Positions 25,530 to 38,508 of a stretch of DNA of 64,000 nt are shown piece after piece; the first letter of the stretch is position 1; each line of letters begins with the position of its first letter. The notes beneath the pieces were generated by a model that was given only the letters and a program-made list of their open reading frames with translations, made no database searches and was not told the DNA's origin. The position numbers were made by a program, and so were the translations under genes. This DNA comes from Epiperipatus broadwayi (taxonomy: Eukaryota > Onychophora > Udeonychophora > Euonychophora > Peripatidae), in assembly GCA_028023455.1 (NCBI GenBank), contig JAQFVV010012420.1:1120001-1184000 (forward strand), written 5' to 3'.

Positions 25530-26755
25530 TAATGTCATTTTTGTATGATTTGTTTTATTGTTTAATAAACCTATTTAAAATATAAAATGTTTCATATCTT
25601 TCTTGCTTGCTATCTAATTCCAATTCTTTATTATTTCATATATGTATGATATGCAATATAGTTATCATTGATAATAATCTTAATTTTAAGTTATTTAGCA
25701 TGTTAAGTAGTCTATTATAACCCTCTAAAGTTAGATTGTTAGCCAGTTCTTGAATCTGTTTCTCCCTGTTCAGAGCTGGCTTGCAGAAGAAATTGAGACC
25801 CATGTGTAGTCTCAGAAATGTCATTCATAAGGTGTTAAATCGCAAAGTACTGGTGAATAAGTTGAAGTTTGGTTGGATTCAGGATCTCACCATATCATTT
25901 TGGTCAGCTTTGGTGTATTTTACCTGAACTATGGATTTTGTTACGTGAATGTATAAATCTAACCATTACACTATTGTGAATGCAATAACCAAAACTCATA
26001 TAATAATTAAAGAATAATAACTTTATCAAATCTGTAAATTTTACTATTTACACATTCATTTTTTTAAATGAATAAAGTCAATTCATAATTTTTATATTAC
26101 AATTAATAATAAGCATTTCTTGCTTCAATATTATTGTTGTCATAGTATCATATTCCAATGCTCCCAGGTTAATATATTCCCTATTAAATTCAAACAAAAT
26201 TTTTTTTACAATTGACATTTTACCACATATTGAAATTTATTTCAAATTTCAGTTGGCACAATACATATACAATAATATGAAAATTTTCATTGATAAAAGA
26301 TGTAATCATATGTTAGATTTGCCCACGTATTCATTTGCATTCACACACACATATATTTTAGTAATATGTTTAAGTAATACTATTCATACGCATTTGTTAT
26401 AAAAATTCTTTAAAAGTCAAAATTTTAAAAATCATTTTAAATATGCATGCAAACAATGCCCTTTCGTATCAATCATTTTTCATCAGCTTAATAGTTTTTA
26501 CGAGATGGCACTATTTGCAAGTTTATTGAAATGATTTTAAAAAGCCAGAGATTCTTATAGTTATATGCATATGAAAATTATTACTTCAAAAATATTATTA
26601 TATGCTATCAGCCTACACATTTAATATCCACTGTTTGTTTACAGGTTGTTAAAATGTGAATGGTTAAATGGAAACTTTGCTAAGATCTCCATTATCACAT
26701 TTTAATTTGAAGAGAGATGAAAATGGGTTCATTTTTAAAATCTAGTTAGCAGATT
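25530..26755. other. AT-rich DNA, nothing recognised
   Basis: No supported gene, RNA or repeat. Confidence 0.5.
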
Positions 26756-26759
26756 GTTT

Positions 26760-27110
26760 TAAGAGAATTATTTTTTAATTATTTATTATTTAATAATAAA
26801 AGGGATTAAAAAAAAATTATAAATAAAAATTTTAATTATAAAAAATTTATTAATATATAATATTTTTTTTTATTACTAATAAAAAATAATAATTAGAAAA
26901 AAAAAAAAAAATATAAAAATTGGGGATTAATTAGTGAAGTATTGAAAACTTCACACTCTTAAAAAAAAACACTTCACCCTCTCCCTTTTTAAAATAAAAG
27001 GGGGGTGGGAAGAGAAGAATTCTTTTTTTTTTAAAGGAAAAGTTTGTTTTTTAAAACCAAAAAAGGTCCCTCCCCTCGATTTTTTCAAACGCTTATTTCT
27101 AAGGTTCAGC
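26760..27110. other. Homopolymer-dense segment, possible consensus error
   Basis: The segment is packed with A and T homopolymers, then AAAAGGGGGGTGGG and similar runs within a short distance. It contains an imperfect inverted arrangement (CCCTTTTTAAAA against TTTTAAAAGG-like blocks). Such texture differs from the flanks and may reflect sequencing error, though it could be a genuine low-complexity element. Confidence 0.4.
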
Positions 27111-27436
27111 TTAGTAAATTTTATTAAAATGATTTCTAGAAAGGCTGACAAGATTATTACTTCATAAATATTATTATATATTTTCAGTATCAGTTGTTTA
27201 CAATGGTTGTTAAAATTAATAGTATAGTGTATTTACAAGTTTATTAATTTTAATTTATTGACTTTATAATCATGTGTTTTAGCAATTTTTTTAAAAAAAA
27301 TACAATCATAGAATTATTAAATTCTTTTTAAAATTTTATTATTTTTATCAAGATATTATATATTGTCATAAATATAATTTGCTGACAATGCTTATGACAA
27401 TCTATTCACACATATTTATAAGATATTTTTATAACC

Positions 27437-27927
27437 AATTATTCAAACGGAAGTCAATCTCATATAATGCACTATTTCTTAAATATAAATTTCCACGCAC
27501 TTGCCTGCCAGTAAGAGTTTAAAAAACTTAAGTGAATCACAAGTTTTCTATATACACCAACTCTTATAGACTAAGTGAATCACTTAAGTTTAGAGCGTAC
27601 ATTCTATATACACCAACTCTTACAGACAATGGGTCTGTAAGAGTTGGTGTATATAGAATGTAAGCTCTAAACGTAAGAGTTGGTGTATATAAAATGTAAG
27701 CTCTAAACGTAAGAATTGGTGTATATAGAATGTAAGCTCTAAACGTAAGAGTTGGTGTATATAGAATGTTAGATCTAAACTTAATGGCCTGTAAGAGTTG
27801 GTGTATATATAATGTACATTCTAAACTTAAATGATTCACTTAAATTTTTTAAACTCTTTCCGGGGAGGGGGGATAAGTGCGTGGAAATCTATATTTAAGA
27901 AATAGCATGACTTCCGTTTGAATAATT
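27437..27927. mobile_element. Palindromic element with internal 36-bp minisatellite
   Basis: The ends are inverted: AATTATTCAAACGGAAGTC on the left and GACTTCCGTTTGAATAATT on the right. Inside these, ATTTCTTAAATATAAATTTC and its complement continue the match, then TCCACGCACTTG/GTGCGTGGA. The centre holds direct copies of a unit with GTAAGAGTTGGTGTATATAG, at 27638, 27674, 27710 and 27746 (exact 36-bp period) and again at 27791, plus two inverted copies on the left arm. It looks like a non-autonomous TIR element whose core expanded. The frame at 27564-27839 is only the repeat translated. Confidence 0.8.
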
Positions 27928-28339
27928 TCAAAGTTTTAAGCGATTTATAATAATAGATTTACTTTTATAACCAATTGTATATATTTTTAATTTAATAAGT
28001 CAATTATTAGTGCATTTTTAAATTGATTAAATTTAGGGAGATTTAAAAAAAAAAAAAAATTGACGTTTCTATAAATTTATTTTATTTGGTCTAATAAAAT
28101 ATCTGGCAGTTTATATGGTTATAATGATTTACATATTTAAAAATTTAGTTTCTTTTATTGACATAACTTTATATATAGTACTTTATCATTACTATTATTT
28201 TTGCTGACATTGTATTTTAACTCGAGAATTTCCATGATTGAATTTTTTTAATAAAGTCTATTTCATGCTAACAATAAATGAAGTTTAGTAATTTAAACAC
28301 ATCCTTCTACTTATGATATTAAAAATATGAATTTATCAC

Positions 28340-29490
28340 TATTATTTTCAATCACTGTCATTCTATTGCTAGATGAGATTTTAGTTTTTTCAATGTCCAA
28401 AATTGTCTTATGCACATCATATAAGCTAGCATCCATATCACACATGTTTTTTTTTTTCTAGTTCTTTTATAATTTTTTAGGATCCAGTTTAAGACTTTAA
28501 TTGCTCTCCTATTGCTATCTTTTATATCAACCTATATATAACTCTCCTTTAGATTTTTAATTTCTGTAATCATATTAGTGATAGGTGTTTGTTTTCTCAT
28601 TAGTGATTCTTATTTGTTACTCCAAAAATCTCTTATATTTTTATTGCATGATCCAAAGTTTCTGCATTGCCCTTCTGTTAAATGTTCATATCTCATGTCC
28701 ATAAGCAGACATTAGTAAAACTCATTGTGTTTTCATTTGTTGTTAACTTCTGATTTACAAGTATCAAGACATATTTTCTCATTCTTTTGAAAAGCTATTA
28801 AACATTATTTTCATTGTTAATGTTAATTTTTATTCCTACTTTCATTTTTTCATATAACTAAAACTTAGACCACATCATCTACAAAATCTAAATAACTTAA
28901 ATAATCCCTATCAATTTTTTTATACTTAACTTCCAATTTTTATCTATAAAATGATTTCCACATGACCCCTGTTTGGAAAAGTAGAATCATGATGTTTTAA
29001 TATTCTCAGTTCATCATATAATTTAATAATTGATGTTGCATCTTGATAAACATTTTTCATAATTTAACATTATACTGGATTTACATGGTTTACAAATCCA
29101 AAAGCAGAGAAGATAACTTGAATTCAGTGGTTCTCTTTATCACTTCCCTTAATATTTGGATGTAACCATTATGCTATGAATTCTATTTGGGTTTTTGTAG
29201 TTAGTTTGAGTCTAATGTTTTCTATAGATGAGTTATAGAAGTGACAAAAATTGATCGGTCTGTAATTCTAATATATTTCTTCTCATCTTGCTTAAAATCA
29301 ATATCACTGTTGTATTCTTTTAATCATCTAATATATTGTGTATTAATTAGATATTTGATATATAGCCTTACCAGTTAATCTATTGTTTTCATCTACTTTT
29401 TTTAAGGATATTGATAATAATTTTATCAATTCCTGGATCTTTATTTTTCTTTATAAATTAAATTGCACACATTACCTCTTTATTTAAAAT
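28340..29490 (-). pseudogene. RTE-like LINE reverse transcriptase fossil
   Basis: On the minus strand, translation in several frames shows landmarks in LINE order. PGIDKIIINILKK (about 29440) matches the PGiDgI motif near the start of the RT domain. YLSYLDFVDDVV (about 28890) matches the FADD catalytic box with A changed to V. YGHEI with AMQKLW (about 28700) and SNRRAIKVLNWILKNYKRT (about 28510) match the C-terminal block R.a..vL.W.P...kR typical of RTE/BovB-type elements. Stops and frameshifts occur throughout, so it is an old dead copy. Confidence 0.75.
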
Positions 29491-29699
29491 GCTTTGTATT
29501 TCACACAATGTTGCCAGCCATCTTTTTTTTTATTAATAGTATTATCCCTCCCCCCTTTATATTGATGAAATAACCATTTTCCAATAAGTGTGTTATATTT
29601 TTTAGATTTCTGTTTTCTTCTTTAACTTTTCTTGCTGCATTACAGTTTATTTTTTAATGCCATTAATTTTTTTTTATTATCATTTTACAGATTCCAGGC

Positions 29700-31385
29700 A
29701 TTTGATTTTTCTAAATAAATAATTTAAAAATATTTTCATATTCTTTTTCTTTATACTTTGTTTAGTCTCAATTGAAAATTTGCTAGCAAATTGTTCCTTG
29801 TTTGTTCTAGTTATATATATTTAGCAGTTTTTAAATAGTATCATTTTATTATTGACTCCAAAATTAAAATGATTTTTATATAATATTGTTGTACAAGTTT
29901 TTAAACAGTATATATGATTTATCATTAAATAATATATTATTGATTTTATTCTTTATTTTTGATCAGCATATATTTTAAAAAATTATTTAGAATTTTTTTG
30001 TTTGAAAGTGATCAAACCTCACACTTTACTGTTATACATTCACATCAGGAAAGATCTATAATACCCTATCTTTATATCTACAGGCATAGTACTCATGTTT
30101 TTTTAACTTCAATTTTTAAAAATAGTAGTTTGAAAATATAAATATTTGTAAGTGTAAATTCATCAAGTTGACATGTGTGTCGATCATCAGAAAGCCATTT
30201 TTTTAGATTATGCATTCAATCTTGGAATTTATTATTGTACTGTTTTTCATAACCACATTTTGTTTTTGTTACTTACTTTTGCTGATATCTAAATATTTAT
30301 ATTTTTAAAATTAAACTGTATTATAAGATATATGCAGATGTTGGTTAAGTATAGATGATTGTAAAAATCATTATTAGGAAGATATGGAACCAAAAATGAC
30401 AGCAATCCATATATTTATATTTATAATATTGTGATATTTTCATTTGTTTTTTAGGTAGTCCTTTCTTATTTGATGTAGCTAAACATTTAAGAATTGATTG
30501 ACTTTGAGATATAGGATATGTAATTTAGAAAAAATATAATTAATTAAAAAAACCCAATAAATCTGCAATAGTAAATGTATAAAAATGTTAATTTTTTGTT
30601 GATGAAATAACATTGAAGTTTCTGATGAAGATAAATGAAAGCTACTCTGGGAAAGATGCAGAGTCACATGACTGAGTGAATCAGTTCAGGTACAACTTCC
30701 TGTTTAAAACTATTAAAAATATTTAAGATTGAAAACATAGAATCTAAAGGATTCTAATAAACCAGAGAATGCTATGCTAAGATGAAATGAAAAAGCTAGA
30801 TTTTCTATAAATTTCTTAAGATAACATGAGTAAATTGTGGTGAAATAATTGAAGTGTAAAAGGTATTACTGTGGAGATAGCAGTAGATAATAGTGTAGAT
30901 ATTGTTTAAAATTTAAAAAATGAAAGGAAATTTTATAAACAGCATTTCTGAAAATAAGATATTGTTGATGATTAAAGTGAAACAAAAAGATTTATCTGAT
31001 AGTTTATTTAGCTATATATGGTAATAGCCATAATAATGAAAAGAAAAACCATGTATGAAAAAATTAAAAAAGTAATTAAAAAATAATTCAAAACTAGTTA
31101 TATAATAGAAATATAAGCTTATTTGTGTAAATGGACCATGAAGGGATGATAAAGTTGTAAGAGATTGATTATTAGCAAAAAAGAGTATTTATAAAAGATT
31201 ATATACTTTTATAAAAATAATAACATGATAATTAAAAATATTTATAAATAGAAAGTTTTGAGATGATATGAAAAGAATTCCACTACCTTATGACTTGATT
31301 TTGAGTAGGTTTTCAAACAGTAGTTTGAGCACATTTGAAGACTGATATAGTTTTGAAGCACATTTTAGTAGAAGTGGAATTGAGA
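29700..31385. other. AT-rich DNA, nothing recognised
   Basis: No conserved motif was found. Part may belong to the missing 5' half of the LINE fossil to the left, but no endonuclease motif could be read. Confidence 0.45.
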
Positions 31386-31390
31386 TTTGC

Positions 31391-31604
31391 CTGATGGTTT
31401 AATTTATGCTTTTGATGTCATTCAACACCTGAAGAAGAGTGGAGAATAATACTCAAAACGTTGTGTAATTACTAACCTGTGTTGTCTATTTGTGTGTTAT
31501 TACTGACAAGTTGTTTGTATTTGAAAAAATTAAATAAAGTTTAAAATTTTTTATACATTCTATATTTAATGGGAAATGATGGAAATAATCCAATATATTA
31601 TCAC
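31391..31604 (+). mobile_element. Family E hammerhead-like copy
   Basis: CTGAAGA at 31429-31435 is followed by a GAGT/ACTC hairpin enclosing GGAGAATAAT and then an AAAAC version of GAAAC. Downstream come CTGTGTTGTCTATTTGTGTG and AAATTAAATAAAGTTT, as in the copy at 45812. The upstream part is a degenerate tRNA-like head (GATGGTTTAATTTATGC). One base of the GAAA box is changed, so the motif is probably dead. Copy is single and without a partner. Confidence 0.65.
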
Positions 31605-31619
31605 ATGGAATTGAGATTA

Positions 31620-33285
31620 TTTTTTAAAAAATAAATAAAAAAAAAGAGAACACAAGGAAAATATTTTTCAGCAGTGATTTGAAAAAAGCTGTAATAGATT
31701 AATCAATAAACTAAATTTAAATAAACTATGGGAAATAAATGTTCAAGGAAAATTAAAAATATACTGTACTAAAAATAAGTTATACAAGTCTAAGAGAATG
31801 AAAAAGTCTTTGGGTTAATGATAATTCAGTGAGTAAAGGGGCATAGAGAAAATGGAGTATGGTTAGAAGATTTAATAGAAAAATAAAAGTATTAGATTTA
31901 ATAGTATACTGAGGTGAGATAAATAAAACGGGATAAAGAAAGTGGTTAAAAAACATACAAATATATAATAAACTTAATTTAATTTGTAACAGTTTAAATA
32001 GAAAAAGCAAGGCAATAAAAACGAAGATAATGATTGAAAATATGGCTGATAAATTATTTTTAATACAAATGCATGTAAGGGAACAGAGCTAAGTTTATAA
32101 TTTAATCTAAGAGATTTTAGACTTCAATAACTGTAATTCTAGTAAATAAATGTTCGAATACCAGTATTTTAAAATAATTAACTTAATTTCACATGCATCT
32201 AAGGCTTAGTTAAGCATTTTAAATTGGATGCATTTTATATAGATTAGACAAGTTTGAAAAACAGACAATTGAAGAACTGAGTGCTATTGTTGAGGAATAT
32301 TAAAAAGAGGCAAAGAAGTCAATATTTATAAATTAATTTCCAGAAGAGATATTTATTAATTTTGTTTTACATAAATCAAAAAAATAAAAATAAATAATGA
32401 AATGGTGTTTTGCATGGAACTTCATATATCGTAAATGATAGAGTTAGAGTCACCATCCATGAACTTTGAGATCCAGAACCTGTCCCTATACTAGCTCAAA
32501 TAAAGCACACAGAGCAAGAGTTTCATAATTAGTAGAGAGAGATTAGAAAGAAAAGATTTAAATGTTTGATAATGAGAGATTATCAATGATAAATAGAAAG
32601 ATTCATTGCAACAGATAGACTGATAAATATGAAGGTACTTGTGGGCAGTGAAAATAAATTTAACAAAATAGCTAAATTTTATTTATAAAGTTGGGATGAA
32701 ATAAAACTAAGACAATGATCATAGGTGGTTTAAAATTAAATGTGCATTATAGGAAATTTAGAGCATGTTAGAAAGTTGAATAAATGATAATGGAAAATAG
32801 TGATAAAGAAATTTAGCTGACAATCACAAGGATTAAGTCTTTTTATAAGAGTAAGAAATTATTTTATAGCTCATTAAAATCATATTTAAAAAAATCAGCC
32901 TGCTAAATGTTTGGGTAGAATTATAGTTTACATGGAATTGATATGCAAGAAATTAACAAGAACAAAAAGAAAACAAAGAAAGAAAATATTGGAAGCTTCA
33001 ATGATATAGATTTAGAAGATAGCAGAAAAAATGAAAGTATAAATGAAGTTTAAAAAAAATAAATGAAAAAGAAGATTGCTTATTGGGTGTGTTTTAAAAA
33101 GAAAAAGGCATTAATGTTTAGAAATTTATTTTGTGGAAAGAGAATCAATAAAATTATGTTGAAAAAAAACAGTAGAAAATTAAAAAAAAAATATAGGAAA
33201 TTAATAATCATAGAAGAAATATCACTATGAAAATTTGAGGAAAGATATGGAGCAAAAAATTTCTCGTTATCATATTATCACCATT
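31620..33285. other. AT-rich DNA, nothing recognised
   Basis: The stretch is purine-biased on the plus strand with scattered coding-like bias but no motif I could identify. Confidence 0.45.
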
Positions 33286-33289
33286 TCAT

Positions 33290-33780
33290 ATGGTTACACA
33301 AACTATTATTAGCACTAGCTAACTGCATACAATAGCCTTAGTAATCACTGGATACTGAAAGATTTGTGCATAAAATCCCCATCTAGTGCCTACTCATCCA
33401 ATATCTGTAGATTAATTTTCAGTTTATGGCTTTCATCACCGAGTAGCTTTGGATTTGACAGCAACCCACCTAGATTTAAGGATCCAATCTATATGAATGT
33501 ACAGAAAAATGAGCTTGGATTGATATAATTAGTGTTTTTATTTTGAGCTTTTAGCTTTATGGTTAACGAAATAGGTAAAAGGGTGGCTGCTGGAGAGTTG
33601 CATTAAATCCTTAGATCTAGGTGACAGTGCTCTCAGATCCAAATCTCATCATTGATGAAAGCCAAATAGTCTGGGAATATTGAATGAGTAGGCATTAGAT
33701 GGGGATTTTATGCACAAACCTTTCTGCATCCATTAATTACTAAGGCTTGCACTGGATATCACTACTGTGTGGAGAGTTTG
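33290..33780. mobile_element. Family A foldback copy, decayed
   Basis: Two inverted arms of about 190 bp (33297-33485 and 33590-33775) carry the family A segments ATAAAATCCCCATCTAGTGC on the left and GCATTAGATGGGGATTTTAT on the right, plus GGTGGCTGCTGGAGAGTTGC inside. The ribozyme region is present in both arms but mutated: the left reads GGTGATGAAAGCC on the minus strand, and the right has lost the stem II/GAAA segment. No clear target-site duplication was found. It is an older insertion than the 11993 array. Confidence 0.75.
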
Positions 33781-33789
33781 ATATAGCTA

Positions 33790-35910
33790 ATTGTCCATGT
33801 TCATGTCTGGGAGAATTTTAAATATGTTTTGAAATCACATGGAGTAACTAGCTTATTGATATACAGATCAGCTATTCAGTATCAGTGTTAGATGGTGCCT
33901 AGTTTTTTATTTTATTTAGAGTATTATAGGCTATTCTAGATGCAAGTGAATGGAGCAATTATAAGACATGAAAACAATTGTGATATGACGTTGCCTTCAA
34001 CACTGATTAGGAGAGAGTGTTTCTGAGATTCTTTCTACTTTATCATTATTTTAATATGCTTTAGGCAGGTAACAGGAGGATAATAGTGATTTATTATAAG
34101 GTCTTAGCTGATCCATAATTTTAGATTTATTATACTAACCAATGATTTTTTTCCCAGAAATCTATAATTATCTTCAAGCGTAATGTAGACTTTACATAAC
34201 AGTTTTGCTAATAGTGTTACAAACCTCAGAAAATTCACTAGATTGGCATGTATTTAATTTTCCTTTATCAGTTTAGAATTGTATTCAGGATTTAGGAATT
34301 ATTACATCCACTGAAAACTAACTAGATTATAATGTAATCTTTAAAGCCAAGAGCTTTGCTATTTAAATTTTTTTTTGATAGTATGATCTATATCTGAAGG
34401 TTATGAAAATTTTCACACTTAAGAAAGTTATAAAAAACAAAGTTTGTTACACAGAATGCATTTTGTCTTTTATTATTTTAAAGTCACTTTATGTTCTCCA
34501 TGGTTAAGCGTAGTGGTAGAGTGAGGAGTTAAAAGCTAAAAGATTCTGAATTGAAGTTTAATACATCACTTCTATTAATAAGCATCATATAATTTCCAAG
34601 TGACTAATCATTTGGTTATTACATTTGTATTTACTTAATCATTGATCAATGATTGTGTTCAAATCTTCTGAATATAACTATTTATTATTATTTCTTCAGA
34701 TGGTAATGCATTTTGAGCGCTTTCTTCATTTGCCAAAAAATGTTTTTTATATGGAATTATTATTATTATTTTTTAAAAATTATTTTACATTCTTTTACAT
34801 GTATATTTTATTTTGTTGTCGATATTATTAAATGAAAAACTTTTTTTCATGAACATAATTTGTAAATATCTTTAATCAAACAATTTAAACAGAAAATAAT
34901 TACTGTAAAAATATTTTCTTTAGATACACCCATAAGTCATGGAAATAAAAATGCTGAAAAAATTGAACATTGTCCTGCATGAGTTAGTCAATAGTAGAGT
35001 TGTGATGTGAAGAATTAGAAATTTCTGAATATTTGTGAAGTGTTCTAAAATGATTCATGATCTCCTAGCAATATAATGTTCTTACAAAAATAAAAAGTGG
35101 TATAATATATATTTGTATGTCCTAAAATATATACCCATAAATACTATGAGAAAAATTTGGGGAAACAATATTTTTCTTAGTTGTTCATTATTTTAAAATG
35201 ATATAAATTATATTTTAAAACTGAATCATTGTATCTGCTTTCAGACACTAGTCAAAATAACTATATTTTATAAACCATGTATCTTATGTTATATATATAT
35301 AAAGCCCATTATACATATGTTAATACTTGTACATAATTTATAATAATGAAGTTTATTTTATATAAATAATTTTTTTTTTTTTTTATAGAAATACCAAGTA
35401 CAAGCTCACTTACATATAAAATGTTAACCAATTGAAAAAAAAAAAGACTTTAAAATCATAAAATTTGTAGAAATATATTTGCCATTAAAAGTGCAGTATT
35501 TTAACGATTAACAGTAAAACGAGAAAATAAAAGTTCGCTAGTTAGAATTTTTATTATAAAGTGCCAGATAAATAATAAAAAAAAAAATATACATTCGTAA
35601 TGCTAAAATTAATATAAAAAAAGAACTAAACGCCAGCTTCCAAGACAGACATTATAAGATTAAACTTCATAAGTGGAGTATAGATTATTATTCACTAATA
35701 CACTGCAGATTTAGAAATAATTATGTATGAAAAAAATCTTTTGCATAAATTAATAGCACATTCATCTATTGTTTCCATAACCTGGGCCAGATATAGATTT
35801 TTCAGGTTCTAATCAGGGTAATAATTTTTTAAAATAACTTACTTATAGTCGGATGGGTTTTAATTACTCAATATAATCAGTAAATGAATATCTAGTTTTT
35901 ATCTAGGTCC
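33790..35910. other. AT-rich DNA, nothing recognised
   Basis: A weak tRNA-like stretch near 34500-34560 (GGTTAAGCGTAGTGGTAGAG) may be a SINE relic. No gene is supported. Confidence 0.4.
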
Positions 35911-35913
35911 TGA

Positions 35914-37542
35914 CAGCGTTTCCCAACCTTTTTTGGCTCGCGTACCACTTGGTAGTACATCACGCTAAATTGTACCACTTCGTAAAAATGATTGTATTTC
36001 GTGAAATTTGTTATTGCGAGTGTGTTATATTATTTGCATTATAAATATTATAAGGTGACCATGTATGTATTCACATCACATAATGGGACAAATTACATTG
36101 AAACACGACTAACCGTCACGCCGGATTATAAACTCACTGAAATTATAAACTCAATGTAACATTTATATGTATGTGTTTGTTCAAAGTTTCACTTTTTTTT
36201 TTCAAAATAATTTATTAAAGATTACATTATTACATTAAAAATTATTTGGTACATATTTTGTTCAAAGTATTTTCTCATTCCTTCATTTGGTTTTCCAAAA
36301 TTTGAGTTTGTTTTCTCTTTTTCGGAGCATCTTGCTATTGGTTGGGCCATGGAGAGGATAAATCCAGCATGTCCCAAGTCCTGGTAAAAATAACCTCAGG
36401 GGTTACCAGGCTATCTCTTGTTCTTGTTTTCTTTATATTGCTCTGCATGAAGTTAATAGGATTAAAATTTTGATGATTAAATACTAGCTTACATCTAGTA
36501 ATCCACAATAGATGATCAAAAATTAAAGAGAGTCTAATTTCTGGTTATGATCCTTTTCTGATACATTCTTTCAAATTAAATAATTTAGATTGATTTGCCT
36601 TGATCCGACTCATTATTTATCTATTATTTTGTCATATTTCGTTTACTAATAAATGGTTTTAATAAAAACACAAAATTATAAAAAAACAATTAATATATTT
36701 TTTTATCATAATCAAATATTTTTATAAAATAAATTTAATGAAATCCTTGTGCTTGTTTTGAACAACATAATTTTTTGAAATTTGGTTTAAAACATGCGAG
36801 GTATATATACCCTTAAGTCTATAACTGCGTTCAATCTGTTTCGATACTTATTTTTTTTAAAAATATATGAAGTAAAAGCTCTTCCTACTAATTTCGTACT
36901 AGTAAACGGTAATAATAATTTAAGAGCTTTCTCAGAAAGTTGTTCATATTCTTTAATGTTTAACCGAAAATTAATTAGATTGTGTCATTTGAATTCTATT
37001 TGTAAAGTTCTGTTACATGATAATTCTATTAAATTTTCTTTATCCTTTATTGATAATGATGTAGCTTTTTCTAAATTTTCTGCATAGACGGAATTTGAAA
37101 TACAATTATCATTTGTGTTTTCGGGTTTTGGAAAATATTCCATGAAAGACAATTTTAATTCTGTTAAATGTGCTATTATATTTTCTCGTATATCTTGAGA
37201 CAGACTAACTTTATTTTCAAACAAAAAAATAAGTCGATTTTCGAATACTTCCGGTTGATTGTTGATTGTTTTTGATACAGTTTCCAAAAATCTAATTTCT
37301 TAATCATACTTTCAATTTTATCATTAACATTAAAGATCGTTATAGACTGTACATATTAATAACTTTACTGTATAATATTATTAATTAAAATAATTTTTAT
37401 GAATTATAGGAAAAAACGTTTCTATGATATTTTTACGATTTAATTTTTTTTATGACCGCCATTATTGATTATTTTTCGTGTACCACCAACCAGCAACTCG
37501 CGTACCACCAGTGGTACGCGTACCACAGGTTGGGAAACACTG
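35914..37542 (-). mobile_element. hAT DNA transposon, internally deleted, with TIRs
   Basis: The ends are CAGCGTTTCCCAACCTTTTT (35914 on) and, on the opposite strand, CAGTGTTTCCCAACCTGTGG (from 37542), followed on both sides by blocks of CGCGTACCAC. CAGNGTTTCCCAACC is a typical hAT terminal sequence. Length is about 1.63 kb, far less than an autonomous copy, and it holds only the C-terminal part of a transposase gene on the minus strand. An 8-bp target-site duplication was looked for and not found (GGTCCTGA versus AATTAGGA), so the flanks may be mutated or rearranged. Confidence 0.88.
36794..37345 (-). pseudogene. hAT transposase C-terminal region (FAM200/ZBED5-like), broken
   Basis: On the minus strand the order is NVNDKIESMIKKLDFWK, then in another frame DIRENIIAHLTELKLSFMEY with FPKPENTND, ending NRTLQIEFK. 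After a TGA at 36985-36987 it continues EYEQLSEKALKLLLPFTSTK and NKYRNRLNAVIDLRVYIP. These match, in order, the region between the RNase-H-like domain and the hAT dimerisation domain of FAM200/ZBED5/SCAND3-type proteins (e.g. S.KAL..LLPF and K.KYRNRL). One frameshift near 37270 and one in-frame stop break it. The N-terminal BED finger and DDE core are deleted. Confidence 0.82.
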
Positions 37543-37544
37543 AA

Positions 37545-38345
37545 TTAGGAGATTCATTCAAATCCTGAATTGCAAGCCTAAAAATATAAAAGCTTTTTTT
37601 CCACTGTTTCTTTGGGGGGAACAATTATAAAAATCTTTTATCAGTAGTGTATATTTTAAAAGCTGTTTTACCTATATATATTTTGGAACTATATAAATAA
37701 TAATCACGAGGAGGTATTATTTGGTACCTGTAAATAAATCAATATGGAAAAAGATAACGGGGATTTAATAAACAGGCTTTCTTTCTAAAACACTAATTTG
37801 TAACATTAAATCAAAGTCTCTTAATCTAAATTAAAACTAGATACGCAAAACCAACATTCGGTTATTCATCAACTAGTGACGACATAAAACTTAGCTTAAC
37901 CTTTAATTAAAAAATAAATTAATTAACCATACTACTGCATGTGAACATTAATATTTCTAATAAATCTCAGGGTTTATACAGCATTTCTGACATTGTATAT
38001 CCTAATAAGTATATAACGATTCCTTTAAACTTTATGCGTGTGGTTAGCATAATATCACAGTCAACAAAATAATACTTTTTTTTAAAAAAAAAAAGTAAAA
38101 TAAAACTTTAATCAATATTATTTCTCAAAGCTTTGAATATCTTAAAAAAACTTTTGTACATTTTATATAATAATGTTTCTTAAGATATGACTGAACATAA
38201 ATAGGCATTTTGAGATTGTATCCAGCGCATATCTCTTAGCATATAATGAAACTGTGAGAACAGTGGGGATGAGCTCCCGTGAACTGTTTAAAGATAAACA
38301 ATATTCACTTAAATATTTGAAAACCAGGCACTCTTCACAAACTTG
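37545..38345. other. AT-rich DNA, nothing recognised
   Basis: No gene or repeat is supported in this spacer between the hAT element and the family B foldback. Confidence 0.5.
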
Positions 38346-38464
38346 GGAGCTTAATTATAAGTATAGGGGATTTGAACTCAGATTTTCAAGCACCCTTCAA
38401 CTATCCACACTATCTCATACAACTGATACACATGACCATACACATGTAGAAAAGATAAATAATC

Positions 38465-38508
38465 ACCAATATACGTATTTCATGTTAAGCCAGCACTCAT
38501 CAGTTGGT
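38465..38508 (-). ncRNA. Hammerhead ribozyme, family B left arm
   Basis: On the minus strand stem I is ACCAA/UUGGU, the core CUGAUGA, stem II GUGCU with AACAU (one mismatched pair compared with the right arm), then GAAA, a UACGUA palindrome and UA before the cleavage site. Confidence 0.8.

Noticed and set aside
30617-30660. CTGATGAAGATAAATGAAAGC, with both hammerhead boxes close together
   Set aside because: The eight bases between the boxes cannot form a stem, so there is no stem II.
34495-34560. Weak tRNA-like sequence
   Set aside because: The A-box is acceptable but the B-box and stems are too degenerate to support a call.
34690-34725. GAGCGCTTTC resembling the GAAAGCGCTTGG motif after the Penelope ORFs
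   Set aside because: Short match without any adjoining Penelope-like coding sequence.
36794-37087. Plus-strand open frame of 97 residues
   Set aside because: It is antisense to the hAT transposase reading on the minus strand, which has clear family similarity.
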